NCBI RefSeq assembly: GCF_016924835.1
Contig: NZ_CP070480.1
Coordinates: forward strand, 682,001-746,000
DNA: 64,000 nucleotides
Direction: 5' to 3'
Source: Rothia sp. ZJ932
GTDB lineage: Bacteria > Actinomycetota > Actinomycetes > Actinomycetales > Micrococcaceae
The position numbers and the translations under genes were made by a program. The notes below the pieces were generated by a model, which was not told the origin of the DNA, did not search any database, and saw only the letters and a program-made list of their open reading frames with translations. Shown here piece by piece: positions 42,982 through 51,637 of the stretch. Each line of letters opens with the position of its first letter. Position 1 is the first letter of the stretch.

Positions 42982-44349
42982 ATGGCGAAAGGTCTCATGC
43001 AGATGAAGTGGTTGGTTTGGGCAGTTGGCGTACTAGCTTACGTCTTGGCGGTCATCAACAGGTCATCGTTTGCTGCACTCGGCCCGGTGGCTCAGGAGCA
43101 TTTTGGTGTTGATGCCACCGTTCTTTCGTCTTTTATTACCGCGCAGCTGGTGGTTTATGCGATGGCGCAGATACCCGTGGGCGTTGTGCTTGACCGCTGG
43201 GGTGCGCCCGCCCTGGTGACAGCTGGCATGGTGAGTATGAGTATTGGTCAGTTTCTGCTGGGTAATGCAGAGACTGTGTGGGGCGCTGTTCTGGCACGTC
43301 TGCTGGTGGGTATGGGGGACGCCTGCATTTTCGTTTCGATGATCAGGCTCATCTCTGAGTGGTTCTTGCCCCGCCAGATTCCCGTCGTTAACCAAATTAG
43401 CGGCAATATCGGCCAAATGGGTCAGGTTGTTGCGGTCACCCCCCTCGTGGTTTTAGTGCAAACAACCAGCTGGCAAACCGGCTTCACTGTCCTGGCAGCT
43501 TTGTGTCTGCTGTGTGCCGTAGCCGCTGTATTCTGCCTGCGCGACAAACCCCAGCAACAAACTATTTTTCAGAAAATTACCCACAAACCCGCGTCCGTAT
43601 CGAGCAAAAGTTTTCATTCCACCGTTCTCAACGCCCGCCAATCGTCACCCATCACTGAGGCTTTACCCATTATTGGGCCCAACTCATCGGGTATCGCTAA
43701 GGCGCTGAAATCGTTGCTCAAACGCCCAGGAATCCGCATGGCTTTCTGGATTCACCTTTCGCTGTGTTTCACTGTTTTTAATTTTACCCTGCTGTGGGGA
43801 ACCCCTTTTATCACCGGTGGTTTGGGATATACCGAAGCTAACGCTGCCTTTTTGATTACCACCATCATCGTGACCCTGCTCGTTTTTGGTTTCTTTGCCG
43901 GCAGCATTCTCAGACGTTTTACCCGCTACCGCGTTCACATTGCAGTCGGTGTGGCAACTATAAACCAAATCTTGTGGGCAATCGTCCTGTTTTTCCCTGG
44001 TACACCACCGCTGTGGTTACTTACCGTTCTGGCGGTAGCCTTGGGCACCGGAGGGCCAATCTCAATGGTAGCCTTTGATGTGGTGCGCTCGCACGCTCCT
44101 TTGACCCAGCGCGGTGTTGCAACAGCAATAGCGAATATGGGCGGGTACACCGGCACCTTCGTCATGATGTTCGTGGTGGGTCTGCTCCTCGACATTCAGG
44201 GTGCAGGTAACCCCGAAAGCTATGCCTTGCAGCCCTTTAAAAATGCCATGATGGCACAGCTTGTTTTCGGTGTTATCAGCATCCTCGTTATCTGCTGGGA
44301 ATACCCCAAAGCTAAGAGGTACCTCAACAGTAAAGGTGTGTACCTCTAA
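42982..44349 (+). CDS. MFS transporter
   Basis: A 455-residue carrier with 12 predicted spans in two halves joined by a central loop at about 185-245. The N-terminal half has AQLVVYAMAQIPVGVVLDRWG, the loop-2/3 motif of the superfamily. It resembles the nitrate/hexuronate-like group by eye, but the substrate cannot be assigned. The ATG at 42982 has AAGGGCGA upstream; a second in-frame ATG lies at 42997. No linked enzyme gives a hint of function. Confidence 0.85.
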   Translation: MAKGLMQMKWLVWAVGVLAYVLAVINRSSFAALGPVAQEHFGVDATVLSSFITAQLVVYAMAQIPVGVVLDRWGAPALVTAGMVSMSIGQFLLGNAETVWGAVLARLLVGMGDACIFVSMIRLISEWFLPRQIPVVNQISGNIGQMGQVVAVTPLVVLVQTTSWQTGFTVLAALCLLCAVAAVFCLRDKPQQQTIFQKITHKPASVSSKSFHSTVLNARQSSPITEALPIIGPNSSGIAKALKSLLKRPGIRMAFWIHLSLCFTVFNFTLLWGTPFITGGLGYTEANAAFLITTIIVTLLVFGFFAGSILRRFTRYRVHIAVGVATINQILWAIVLFFPGTPPLWLLTVLAVALGTGGPISMVAFDVVRSHAPLTQRGVATAIANMGGYTGTFVMMFVVGLLLDIQGAGNPESYALQPFKNAMMAQLVFGVISILVICWEYPKAKRYLNSKGVYL

Positions 44350-44439
44350 AGATAGTAGGCGCTATAGGCAGTGTTGGCAGTTAGCTTAACCCCTCGCGTG
44401 CGCTTGTGCTTATACCTTGATGGGAGTCACAATAAGAAC

Positions 44440-44937
44440 ATGGCTGATATTACTTTTGATGGAACTCCCGTACACACCACCGGCGAACTGCCCGCAGTGG
44501 GCTCAACCGCTCCGGCATTTTTGACCGTCAACACTGGTCTTGAAGACGTCAGTGCTGAGACCTTCGCCGGTAAAAAGATTGTTCTCAACATCTTTCCGTC
44601 TGTTGATACCGGCATCTGCGCCCAGTCGGTACGCCAGTTCAATGAGGAAGCTGCCGGTCTAGAGAACACCGTTGTTGTAAGCATCTCGCAGGATCTGCCC
44701 TTTGCGCTGGGTCGTTTCTGCGGTGCTGAGGGCATCGAGAATGTGGTAGCTACTTCAGCTTTCCGTTCGTCCTTCGGTCAAGACTACGGTGTAACCATGA
44801 CTGACGGTCCGCTCAAAGGTCTGCTGGCGCGTTCGGTGGTTATCATCAACGAGGGTGGCGAAGTAACCTACACCCAGCTTGTTCCCGAAATCAAGACCGA
44901 ACCGGATTACGAAGCTGCTCTCAAGGCACTGAAATAA
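44440..44937 (+). CDS. tpx: Thiol peroxidase (atypical 2-Cys peroxiredoxin)
   Basis: Reduces hydrogen and alkyl peroxides with thioredoxin. 165 residues with peroxidatic Cys60 in [13 protein letters not shown] and resolving Cys94 in GRFCGAEG, the Tpx pattern. The ATG at 44440 gives the family N-terminus ([13 protein letters not shown]), with TGGGAG upstream. A terminator follows and then another oxidative-stress gene, OsmC. Confidence 0.96.
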   Translation: MADITFDGTPVHTTGELPAVGSTAPAFLTVNTGLEDVSAETFAGKKIVLNIFPSVDTGICAQSVRQFNEEAAGLENTVVVSISQDLPFALGRFCGAEGIENVVATSAFRSSFGQDYGVTMTDGPLKGLLARSVVIINEGGEVTYTQLVPEIKTEPDYEAALKALK

Positions 44938-44956
44938 ACCCGTACCTCTGATGTTT

Positions 44957-44983
44957 AGCCCCGGTTCCAGAATAACCGGGGCT
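44957..44983 (+). terminator. tpx terminator
   Basis: A perfect 10-bp stem AGCCCCGGTT / AACCGGGGCT with a 7-base loop; the T-run is short (TACCTAT). Confidence 0.7.
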
Positions 44984-45037
44984 TACCTATACCCCTCACA
45001 GGTGCCCTCAGAACACCAAGGGTAGAAAGAGAAAACC

Positions 45038-45508
45038 ATGGCTGATTCTAACGAAACCTCACCGGCGGAGCGTACCGCTGACCCCAACTACCGTTCTGTC
45101 ACTGTTGAGCGTGTTGGTCTCAAGCACTACCGTGCAAGGGGAGCTAACGGAGCTACCCTCGATTTTGGCCAGGGTGAGGGTCTGCTGACCCCCGTAGAAC
45201 TGCTGCTTGCAGCTGTTGCCGGATGCTCATCGGTAGACGTGGACATAGTGACCTCCCGTAAAGCAGAACCCGAGAATTTCTCGGTGCAGTCCTCAGCGCT
45301 GCGCATTGAAGAGGAGGGCGCGGTTCGCCTCGACGATGTTGAGGTCAGCTTCAAGGTCACCTTCCCTGCCACCGATGAGGGAGCTAAAGCTCAGAGTATG
45401 GTAGATCGTCTTATCAAACTTTCGGCAGAGAAAGACTGCACTGTTTCTCGCACCGTTGAGCACGCTACCCGGGTAGAGTTCATCAACGAAAACCCCACCA
45501 GGGGGTAG
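45038..45508 (+). CDS. OsmC family protein
   Basis: 156 residues of the OsmC/YhfA type: GEGLLTPVELLLAAVAGCSSVDVDIV carries the first conserved Cys (about 68), and AEKDCTVSRTVEH the second (about 134). Such proteins reduce organic hydroperoxides with a pair of cysteines. The ATG at 45038 has GGTAGAAAGAG upstream. It follows tpx in the same orientation, so peroxide defence genes are grouped here. Confidence 0.93.
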   Translation: MADSNETSPAERTADPNYRSVTVERVGLKHYRARGANGATLDFGQGEGLLTPVELLLAAVAGCSSVDVDIVTSRKAEPENFSVQSSALRIEEEGAVRLDDVEVSFKVTFPATDEGAKAQSMVDRLIKLSAEKDCTVSRTVEHATRVEFINENPTRG

Positions 45509-45552
45509 CTTCTACCGGGCACCACAACCTCACCTGCGGGTTGTCATTTCAT

Positions 45553-45576
45553 GGGGGGCGGATGCATCTGCCCCCC
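45553..45576. repeat. GC-rich palindrome GGGGGGCGGATG / CATCTGCCCCCC
   Basis: A 24-base palindrome with one G-T pair behind the OsmC gene; the right arm runs on as a C8 tract. It has no T-run, so it is a weak terminator candidate at best. Confidence 0.5.
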
Positions 45577-45665
45577 CCTGCGTGCCCACAGCGGGTTGAT
45601 GCCAGCCACATTTGTACAATAAATCTCAAAAGTAGCTATTGAATGTACCACCCCGGTGGTAGTCT

Positions 45666-45711
45666 AAAGAGCAGCTTAGGGGGCATAAGTAAAACTTATG
45701 AAGCTCTCTTT
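45666..45711 (+). promoter_or_regulatory. Nested hairpin in the permease leader
   Basis: An outer stem AAAGAGCAGCTT / AAGCTCTCTTT encloses an inner CATAAGT / ACTTATG stem with an AAA loop. The right arm ends in a short T-run, 33 bases before the permease start, so it could act as an attenuator. No peptide or ligand signal is visible. Confidence 0.4.
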
Positions 45712-45743
45712 ATTCCTTTCACAGCAAATGGACGTAACTTTCT

Positions 45744-47228
45744 ATGGCATCTCATTCAGCGCCAGTGGAGACACCATCGGTCACCACTGACGACAAAAAC
45801 CTCAAGCGCGGTCTGGCAAACCGCCACCTGCAAATGATTGCAATCGGTGGCGCTATTGGCACCGGGCTCTTCGTGGCATCCGGCTCAACCATCGCTACCG
45901 CTGGCCCTGGCGGTGCCCTCCTCGCCTATGGTTTGATCGGCATCATGGTACTGCTACTCATGCAGTCACTGGGTGAAATGGCAGCGCACCTGCCTATTTC
46001 TGGTTCTTTCCAGGCGTACGCAACCCGCTACGTTTCACCCTCCTTCGGTTTCGCCATGGGCTGGAACTATTGGTTTAACTGGGCGATTACCCTTGCCGCT
46101 GAGCTCGTTGCTGCCGGCATCATCATGGCATTCTGGTTCCCCAACGTGCCCGGATGGATCTGGGCGGGCGTATTCCTCGTTGTTCTCACCGCACTGAACG
46201 CCCTGAGCGCTCGCGCCTACGGTGAGGGCGAGTTCTGGCTGGCAACCATCAAGGTTGTTACCGTCATCGTCTTCTTGATTGCTGGTGTCGCCATGATTTT
46301 TGGTATCTTTGGTGGTCACGGTGAGGGTTTTGCTCACTGGAGTGAGGGAGATGCTCCCTTTGTAGGCGGCTGGCTTTCCATTATCTCTATCTTCATGGTG
46401 GCTGGCTTCTCCTTCCAAGGCACTGAAATGATTGGTGTTGCTGCGGGTGAAGCTGAGAACCCTCGTCGTGATGTGCCTAAGGCTATCAAGAGCGTGTTCT
46501 GGCGCATCATGCTGTTTTACATCGGTGCTATCTTCATCATCGGTACCCTCGTGGTCTACACCGACCCTAACCTCTTGCGATCGGACGCCACCGATATCGC
46601 TTACTCACCCTTCACGATGGTGTTTGAGCGTGCAGGTCTTGCGTTTGCTGCTGGTTTGATGAACACCGTTATTCTGACCGCGATTCTCTCAGCCGGTAAC
46701 TCGGGTCTCTACGTTTCATCACGTATGCTCTACGGTCTGGCGAAAGAGGGGCAGGCGCCCAAGATTTTCGCTCGCGTGAACAAGGCGGGTGTGCCCATTC
46801 CTGCGTTGCTCATGACCGCAGCTATCGGTCTGTTTGGTTTCTTGACCGCCATCGTTGGTACTGGCTCTGCCTATACCTGGCTTATTAATATCTCCGGTCT
46901 TTCGGGCTTCATTGTCTGGGTGGGCGTTGCGATCTGCCACTACCGTTTCCGCCGTGCTTACGTTGCGCAGGGCAATGATGTGAAGGACCTTCCTTACAAG
47001 GCACCCCTGTTCCCGCTGGGACCGCTGGTTGCTTTGTTCATGTGCGTCATTGTTATTCTCGGTCAGAACTACGAGGCTGTGTTTGCCGGACGCGGCGCTG
47101 AGGTTCTGAGCGCGTACATCGGCTTGCCCATCTTTATCGCTGTGTGGCTGATTCACAAGGCAGTAACCAAGTCTAAGACTGTTCCCCTGGACCAGATGGA
47201 CGTCACCGGCTTGGATCTCACCAAGTAG
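45744..47228 (+). CDS. Amino acid permease (AAT family)
   Basis: A 494-residue carrier with 12 spans of the amino acid transporter (APC, AAT) family. The N-terminal LQMIAIGGAIGTGLFVASGSTIATAGPGGALLAYG is diagnostic, and FSFQGTEMIGVAAGEAENPRRDVPKAI is the conserved segment in span 6 to the loop. It resembles GabP, AnsP and AroP-type permeases; the amino acid cannot be chosen from sequence alone. The start codon has only a weak TGGA site and sits behind a structured leader. Terminator at 47249. Confidence 0.92.
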   Translation: MASHSAPVETPSVTTDDKNLKRGLANRHLQMIAIGGAIGTGLFVASGSTIATAGPGGALLAYGLIGIMVLLLMQSLGEMAAHLPISGSFQAYATRYVSPSFGFAMGWNYWFNWAITLAAELVAAGIIMAFWFPNVPGWIWAGVFLVVLTALNALSARAYGEGEFWLATIKVVTVIVFLIAGVAMIFGIFGGHGEGFAHWSEGDAPFVGGWLSIISIFMVAGFSFQGTEMIGVAAGEAENPRRDVPKAIKSVFWRIMLFYIGAIFIIGTLVVYTDPNLLRSDATDIAYSPFTMVFERAGLAFAAGLMNTVILTAILSAGNSGLYVSSRMLYGLAKEGQAPKIFARVNKAGVPIPALLMTAAIGLFGFLTAIVGTGSAYTWLINISGLSGFIVWVGVAICHYRFRRAYVAQGNDVKDLPYKAPLFPLGPLVALFMCVIVILGQNYEAVFAGRGAEVLSAYIGLPIFIAVWLIHKAVTKSKTVPLDQMDVTGLDLTK

Positions 47229-47248
47229 GCAACACCAGCCTTACACTC

Positions 47249-47304
47249 AAAAGGTCTCACCTATCCTGCCCAGAGTTTTCTGTGGGGAATAGGTGAGACC
47301 TTTT
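47249..47304. terminator. Terminator AAAAGGTCTCACCTAT
   Basis: A perfect 16-bp stem (47249-47264 and 47289-47304) with a 24-base loop, ending in TTTTGGTTTT. The A-run on the left makes it usable in both directions. Confidence 0.88.
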
Positions 47305-47308
47305 GGTT

Positions 47309-47871
47309 TTACCCCGTAGGGCTGTTTTTGCGCTTCATCTCGATGTCAGTATCGTAGGCGTGCTCAGTGAGAGTCTCACCCGCACCGTCGTAAATATTGA
47401 TGACTTTTTCGATATACTGAGAGTTTTTCAACGCGAGCTTAGGAATTATCGGCACCCGCTTCAAAGGTTTTTACCACCAAAACAGTGGAGAAAAAGGAAA
47501 GCACGAGAAACCCAGCAACGCCGCTTCTGTCAGACTCAGCATGCCGGTAGCGGTCAGTCCCACCGCGGCTAGCATCATCATCAAATCTGCGCCCAAGAGA
47601 GTGTGTTGTTACAAGGTGCGTGCTGGCGGTAAATCAGACCTCTTTACGCAGCCGTAGACGGATATCGAATTTCAGACCGATAGTGAAGAGCATGAGTGTG
47701 ATACCCGAATCACCCAGCTCGGTGATAACACCCCAGCTCTTCATAACCGATGAAGTTCAGAATCAGCCCGCCGACCATAAACCTAACAGGGGAGTAAGAC
47801 TCATCTTTTTGCCAGCAAACCGCACAGTACTGGCATCACCAAATAGGGAATGTAATGCGATATATTTATAC
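47309..47871 (-). pseudogene. Decayed CPA2-type cation:proton antiporter
   Basis: The minus strand keeps pieces in shifting frames: YIPYLVMPVLCGLLAKR, MSLTPLLG, MVGGLILNFIGYEELG, VITELGDSGITLMLFTIGLKFDIRLRLRKEV, then after a deletion FSTVLVVKTFEAGADNS, and a last stretch ending EHAYDTDIEMKRKNSPTG and stop at 47309. Together they follow the KefB/CPA2 exchanger plan, whose intact length would be well over 350 residues. Several frameshifts, stops and internal deletions are needed, so this is a relic. It lies behind the DUF2252 gene on the same strand. Confidence 0.75.
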
Positions 47872-47875
47872 CCTT

Positions 47876-49213
47876 TTACAGACCGTACTGAACGGGAACA
47901 ATGCCTTTCTCGGCGGCGTATTTGAGGTCTTCGAAGTCAGCGGTACACTGTTTCGCGTAACCTTGGGACCACTGCGCCAGCGCCATATCGAGTGGCTTAC
48001 CGCCCTCGGCAAAAATCGCGATATCGCCAATGCGATGCGACTGGGCATGGGCGCGTGCCAGCAAGGACGCGCAGAGCTTCGCGGTTGTTTTCAGCCCGTC
48101 AGCATCGAGGGCAGCTAGGTTGATGGAACCCTTCATATCGCGGAACTGGCGAATGTAGTAATCGCGCGGTAAACCATCATGCCCAGGAATACGGTCAACC
48201 CAACCCAAGAACATATCAGATTGCGCTTGCAAAACTTTCTGCGATGCCACTACCCGGTAGCCGTTACCGCGAATCTCGCGTCCACCCGGAATATGCGCCT
48301 GCGCACCCTGCCTGCCGTAGCTGTAAAGCACCGATGTCTGCGCCTCTTTGATCTGCAAAAACAGGGGAGCGCGGTTAATATCTTCAAGCAAGGAAATGTA
48401 GCAGCGGGTGCCCACAGAACCAACACCTACCACACGCAGCACCTGATCTATCTCGGTGAAACTCTGCAAAAGATAACGAATTTCGCTGGACGCGCTGTTC
48501 ACATACTGACTCCACAGTTGCTCCCTCACCTCATTGGGCAGGGCATCTGAGTGCATGGTCAGCGGCGGCTGATCCACAATGCGGTGGCTACCGTTCTCTT
48601 CTTTCACCGCGAACTTCGCCAGCGCCTGCGCTGAGTTACGGGTACGCGCCTTATTCGTGACCTTCTCAAACTGCTTGCGCGCTTTACCCTGATCCATCGC
48701 GTCCACAATGCTGTCGGCATTCACCGAATAGTAGAAGCGGTCAAGCGTGCTGAGCTCCAGCATTTGAAGTAGCGTCTCGCGGTAGTACTTGGAGGTCTTG
48801 CGGGTAATCTCGAACGCCGTAGACTTGCTCTCTTTATTATCAATGGCCGCCAAATAAACGGACGCCATCAGCCGCTTGAGATCCCACTCCCACGGTCCGT
48901 AACCCGCTTCATCAAAATCATTGAGGTCAAAGAGTAGCTTGCGCTCGGGGGAAGCATAAAAACCAAAGTTCGAAATATGCGCGTCCCCGCAAATGAGCAT
49001 ACTGACGTTCGAGGTGGGCACCGTCGAAAGATCAGCAGCCATCGTTCCGGCAGTACCGCGATAATACGCAAAAGGAGATTCCAACATGCGCCCCATACGC
49101 ACCGGCACCAAATGCGCCAGGCGGGTCTGGTTCTGTTCCAACAAGATATCAAGCGGAGCGCGCTCGCGTTTTACTGGCTCTGAGAGGGCAGCAATATCGG
49201 ATTTAGAAAGCAC
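47876..49213 (-). CDS. DUF2252 domain protein
   Basis: 445 residues of the DUF2252 family, kinase-like in overall fold as far as the family is understood: MLICGDAHISNFGFYASPERKLLFDLNDFDEAGYGPWEWDLKRL corresponds to the catalytic-loop and metal region (GD-H--N--, then DFDEA). The C-terminal ARAHAQSHRIGDIAIFAEGG part is also typical. No substrate is known. The GTG at 49213 has GAAAGG upstream; an extension to 49273 lacks a site. It stands alone, divergent from thymidine kinase. Confidence 0.92.
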   Translation of the reverse strand: MLSKSDIAALSEPVKRERAPLDILLEQNQTRLAHLVPVRMGRMLESPFAYYRGTAGTMAADLSTVPTSNVSMLICGDAHISNFGFYASPERKLLFDLNDFDEAGYGPWEWDLKRLMASVYLAAIDNKESKSTAFEITRKTSKYYRETLLQMLELSTLDRFYYSVNADSIVDAMDQGKARKQFEKVTNKARTRNSAQALAKFAVKEENGSHRIVDQPPLTMHSDALPNEVREQLWSQYVNSASSEIRYLLQSFTEIDQVLRVVGVGSVGTRCYISLLEDINRAPLFLQIKEAQTSVLYSYGRQGAQAHIPGGREIRGNGYRVVASQKVLQAQSDMFLGWVDRIPGHDGLPRDYYIRQFRDMKGSINLAALDADGLKTTAKLCASLLARAHAQSHRIGDIAIFAEGGKPLDMALAQWSQGYAKQCTADFEDLKYAAEKGIVPVQYGL

Positions 49214-49388
49214 AGTGAACGCCTTTCGCACAGGGTAATGAGGGGGTACTTCTAGCCTATCTGCTGGGAGCATTCAGCGGTTAACCGGCACTGAAAATGT
49301 GACGGATGCACAGTGTTGGGCAGGCGCGTGTGGGCTAGAATTGGTGAGGTTTTTTATTTGGGTCAGCGCGGTGAAGGCGGGGCAAACA

Positions 49389-50018
49389 GTGGCTAAGTTA
49401 TATTTTCGGTACGGTGCGATGAATTCGGGTAAATCTACCGCGCTGTTGCAGGCTGCTTACAACTATGAGGAGCGCGGTCAGCGGGTGTTGCTGGCTAAAC
49501 CCCGCGTAGATACTAAGGGCGATACCGAGATTGTTTCGCGTCTGGGCGTGACCCGCCAGGCTGATTTTTTGATTGGCTCTGGCGATAGTGCATTGGAGCT
49601 TTTCCACGAGGCTGCTGAGCAGGCAGAGCACGAACACGCTGATGAACGCATGCACTGGCATCTACCTGTCTCTTGTCTGCTGGTTGATGAGGCGCAGTTT
49701 CTGACTATTGAGCAGATTGATGATTTGATGCGTATTGCGGTCACTGAGAACATTCCGGTGATGGCGTACGGTATTCGCACTGACTTTAGAACCCACGCTT
49801 TTCCCGGTTCGGCACGCCTGCTCGAAATTGCCCACACGCTAGAGGAACTGAAGACTATTTGCCGGTGCGGACGCAAGGCGATGTTTAACGGTCGCACTGT
49901 AAACGGGGTCTTTATCTTTGAGGGCAGCCAGGTGGCAATCGACGGGGTACACGTGGGTTACGAGTCACTGTGCGCGTCCTGCTATCTCGAAGAATCGGGT
50001 GGAAAGCTGAGCCAGTAG
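49389..50018 (+). CDS. tdk: Thymidine kinase (type II)
   Basis: Salvages thymidine to dTMP. 209 residues from the GTG at 49389 (AAGGCGGGG upstream). Walker A is YGAMNSGKSTALL near residue 8, Walker B is LLVDEAQFL, and the zinc site is CRCG ... CASCY. The lasso-type loop before the second zinc pair is present. The in-frame part upstream (from 49299) lacks a site. Monocistronic, as far as seen. Confidence 0.95.
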   Translation: MAKLYFRYGAMNSGKSTALLQAAYNYEERGQRVLLAKPRVDTKGDTEIVSRLGVTRQADFLIGSGDSALELFHEAAEQAEHEHADERMHWHLPVSCLLVDEAQFLTIEQIDDLMRIAVTENIPVMAYGIRTDFRTHAFPGSARLLEIAHTLEELKTICRCGRKAMFNGRTVNGVFIFEGSQVAIDGVHVGYESLCASCYLEESGGKLSQ

Positions 50019-50397
50019 CGCTAGGGCAGTACACCCGGTCTCTTAACTGGATGGGCGGACGCGCACTGCCGCTGGCGCGGTCAAATAGAAGAACCGCCCG
50101 GTGGTTTAAGGCGTCCACATTACTACCTACATTTAGTGAGGTCTAAGAGCCCTGCCACGGCCGCCCATGTGCTCTGCTTAAAGAGGCAGTACCGTTATCA
50201 AAGTGAACTCTCATAGTGCTGTTGACATGGTCTCTTGATTTTCCGCAGCAAGTATTTTGGCATGGGTTACGGTGTGTCAATGGCAAGAAGAGCCGCCAGA
50301 TTGTGTGTCTGGTGTGCGAGGCTTTTGAAATATACGGGGATGATTCTCAAGTAAAAAGTGTGGTCTCTAACGCTAACCATTACTTTTTGAGGTAACC
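50019..50397. other. Intergenic region without a recognised gene
   Basis: 379 bases between tdk and the Ser-rich protein gene. A TTGACA at 50223 could be a -35 element, but no good -10 box lies at the right distance. A plus-strand frame of about 60 codons ending at 50394 has no start with a ribosome site and no family I recognise. Confidence 0.4.
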
Positions 50398-50718
50398 ATG
50401 AAACCCCTTGCAGCCCCTTCGCTGGCTCTATTGAGCATCGCTGTTCTGGCTGGTCACGGCTCTAACGATACCGCTGAGTCAGCAGTAACTGACGCCAGCT
50501 CGGTAGTAAGTTCAGCTGCTGCTATGCCTTCAACTGAGGCTTCAATGGAGTCATCAGCATCCGCTTCAGCATCAGAATCCAGCGATTCAGCAGTTGAGTC
50601 TGTTGTTCCTGCCGGCGATGACAAGGGCTTCTCACTGATTACCGTCTCAAGCGCAACCACCGAAGGCAACAAAGCAGTCGTGGACGCAATCACTCAGCCA
50701 GTGACCGACGCTGAATAA
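50398..50718 (+). CDS. Ser/Ala-rich small exported protein, lipobox Cys lost
   Basis: 106 residues with a signal-peptide-like start (MKPLAAPSLALLSIAVLAGHGSN) followed by a Ser/Ala/Glu-rich, low-complexity body. LSIAVLAGHGS has the shape of a lipobox in which the invariant Cys is His, so anchoring as a lipoprotein should fail. Nothing homologous to an enzyme is seen. GAGGTAACC precedes the ATG. Either a frozen variant, a degenerate copy of a longer Ser-rich lipoprotein, or a base-call error. Terminator at 50769. Confidence 0.6.
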   Translation: MKPLAAPSLALLSIAVLAGHGSNDTAESAVTDASSVVSSAAAMPSTEASMESSASASASESSDSAVESVVPAGDDKGFSLITVSSATTEGNKAVVDAITQPVTDAE

Positions 50719-50768
50719 GCTTCACAGCTTCTAGCAGCTCTTTCGGTTTGAAAGAGCTAGCTGATAAC

Positions 50769-50808
50769 AAAAATACCCGCACGGCTGAGAGGTTGTGTGG
50801 GTATTTTT
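50769..50808 (+). terminator. Terminator AAAAATACCCGCAC
   Basis: AAAAATACCCGCAC pairs with GTGTGGGTATTTTT with one mismatch. A smaller hairpin AGCTCTTT / AAAGAGCT lies at 50736-50758. Confidence 0.8.
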
Positions 50809-50863
50809 GTGCTTAACCCTTGAGGACGTGAGGCTGGTGCTACTACGTCTCTTATGGGACTTT

Positions 50864-51070
50864 CTACAATCCAGCGCGAGAGAGATAATCTTTCATGCCG
50901 GGAACGGTGAAAGCGATTTTTCCGTAGGCGGGGGAGTAGATGAGACCCTTTTCAATGAGGGAGCTGCGCAGGATGCTAGTACCCGAAGCGGGCTTCTTTA
51001 ACTGGGTTGCGATGTTCTCGGTTGCTACGGGCGAGCCCATGCGCAACTATGCCAGCACCGGGGCAGGATA
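50864..51070 (-). pseudogene. AAA ATPase remnant, C-terminal winged helix only
   Basis: On the minus strand a PAPVLA stretch, an in-frame amber codon, then LRMGSPVATENIATQL, SSLIEKGLIYSPAYGKIAFTVPGMKDYLSRAGL and stop. This matches the C-terminal winged-helix part of the orphan AAA ATPases in which the phrase GLIYSP-G-AFTVP is characteristic. The whole ATPase domain is absent, so it is a broken end. Confidence 0.75.
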
Positions 51071-51102
51071 GGGTTTGAGCTACCAATCGATCGAGCATTT
51101 AC

Positions 51103-51163
51103 TTCTAAAAACTTATAGTGAGTTCTAAAAATAATTATAGAACTGGCTAGAACTTTTTAGAAC
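51103..51163. repeat. Cluster of TTCTAAAAA / TAGAAC repeats
   Basis: TTCTAAAAA occurs at 51103 and 51123, and TAGAAC at 51138, 51148 and 51158. GTTCTAAAAA (51122) and TTTTTAGAAC (51154) form a perfect 10-bp inverted pair. It looks like an operator array left without its gene. 51164-51352 shows no gene I can support. Confidence 0.5.
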
Positions 51164-51352
51164 CTCTGGGGCAAGGGTAAGGACTACGGTCTCCTGCGCC
51201 ACTTTGTTCTTACCAAGCGGCAGGGCAACAGGCCGTGTTCAGCTGTGAGAGGGGGCAGCTCGTTAGCTTGGCGACACATGATGGGGCTGAGCGCTACCTA
51301 GTAGACCTGTTGGTTGGGTATCTGGTCTTGTAGCATATGAGATATAAGCTTA

Positions 51353-51637
51353 ATGACCTCAGAATCCAAGGTTCTGATGGATAAAGTACTGGAACATAAA
51401 ACCGAGCCCCAGGCTGTGTTTGACCATTATGATGCCCATGATCTGCGGGTTTTTGGATCGGTTGCCAGGGGAGACGCTGGTAGCGAGAGCGACATCGATT
51501 TTATGGTGTAGTTGCGTAACCCGGAGCATCGGTTTTTGATGCGTATGGGTGGTATCAATGAGCTGTTCCGTCAGATTCTCGGAGTTGATGTGGATGTTGT
51601 TGTTCCTGAGATTCTTTGTGAGAAAGTCTCGCAAACT
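51353..51637 (+). pseudogene. MNT-type nucleotidyltransferase remnant, amber codon and IS-truncated
   Basis: The frame from ATG 51353 reads through [23 protein letters not shown], the nucleotidyltransferase signature GS-x-ARG--SDID of MNT antitoxins. A TAG stop follows at 51509. In the same frame the protein continues recognisably (MRMGGINELFRQILGVDVDVVVPEIL) until the IS end at 51638. MNT antitoxins adenylylate (AMPylate) HepT toxins; no HepT follows here. Inactive in its present form unless the amber codon is suppressed. Confidence 0.8.

Noticed and set aside
45553-45576. Strong terminator behind the OsmC gene
   Set aside because: The GC-rich palindrome has a C-run instead of a T-run, so I list it as a palindrome only.
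47303-48118. Plus-strand frames opposite the antiporter remnant and DUF2252
   Set aside because: The minus strand gives family-like peptides in order; the plus-strand frames do not.
50795-51001. Plus-strand 68-codon frame
   Set aside because: Antisense to the AAA ATPase remnant and overlapping the terminator; no ribosome site.
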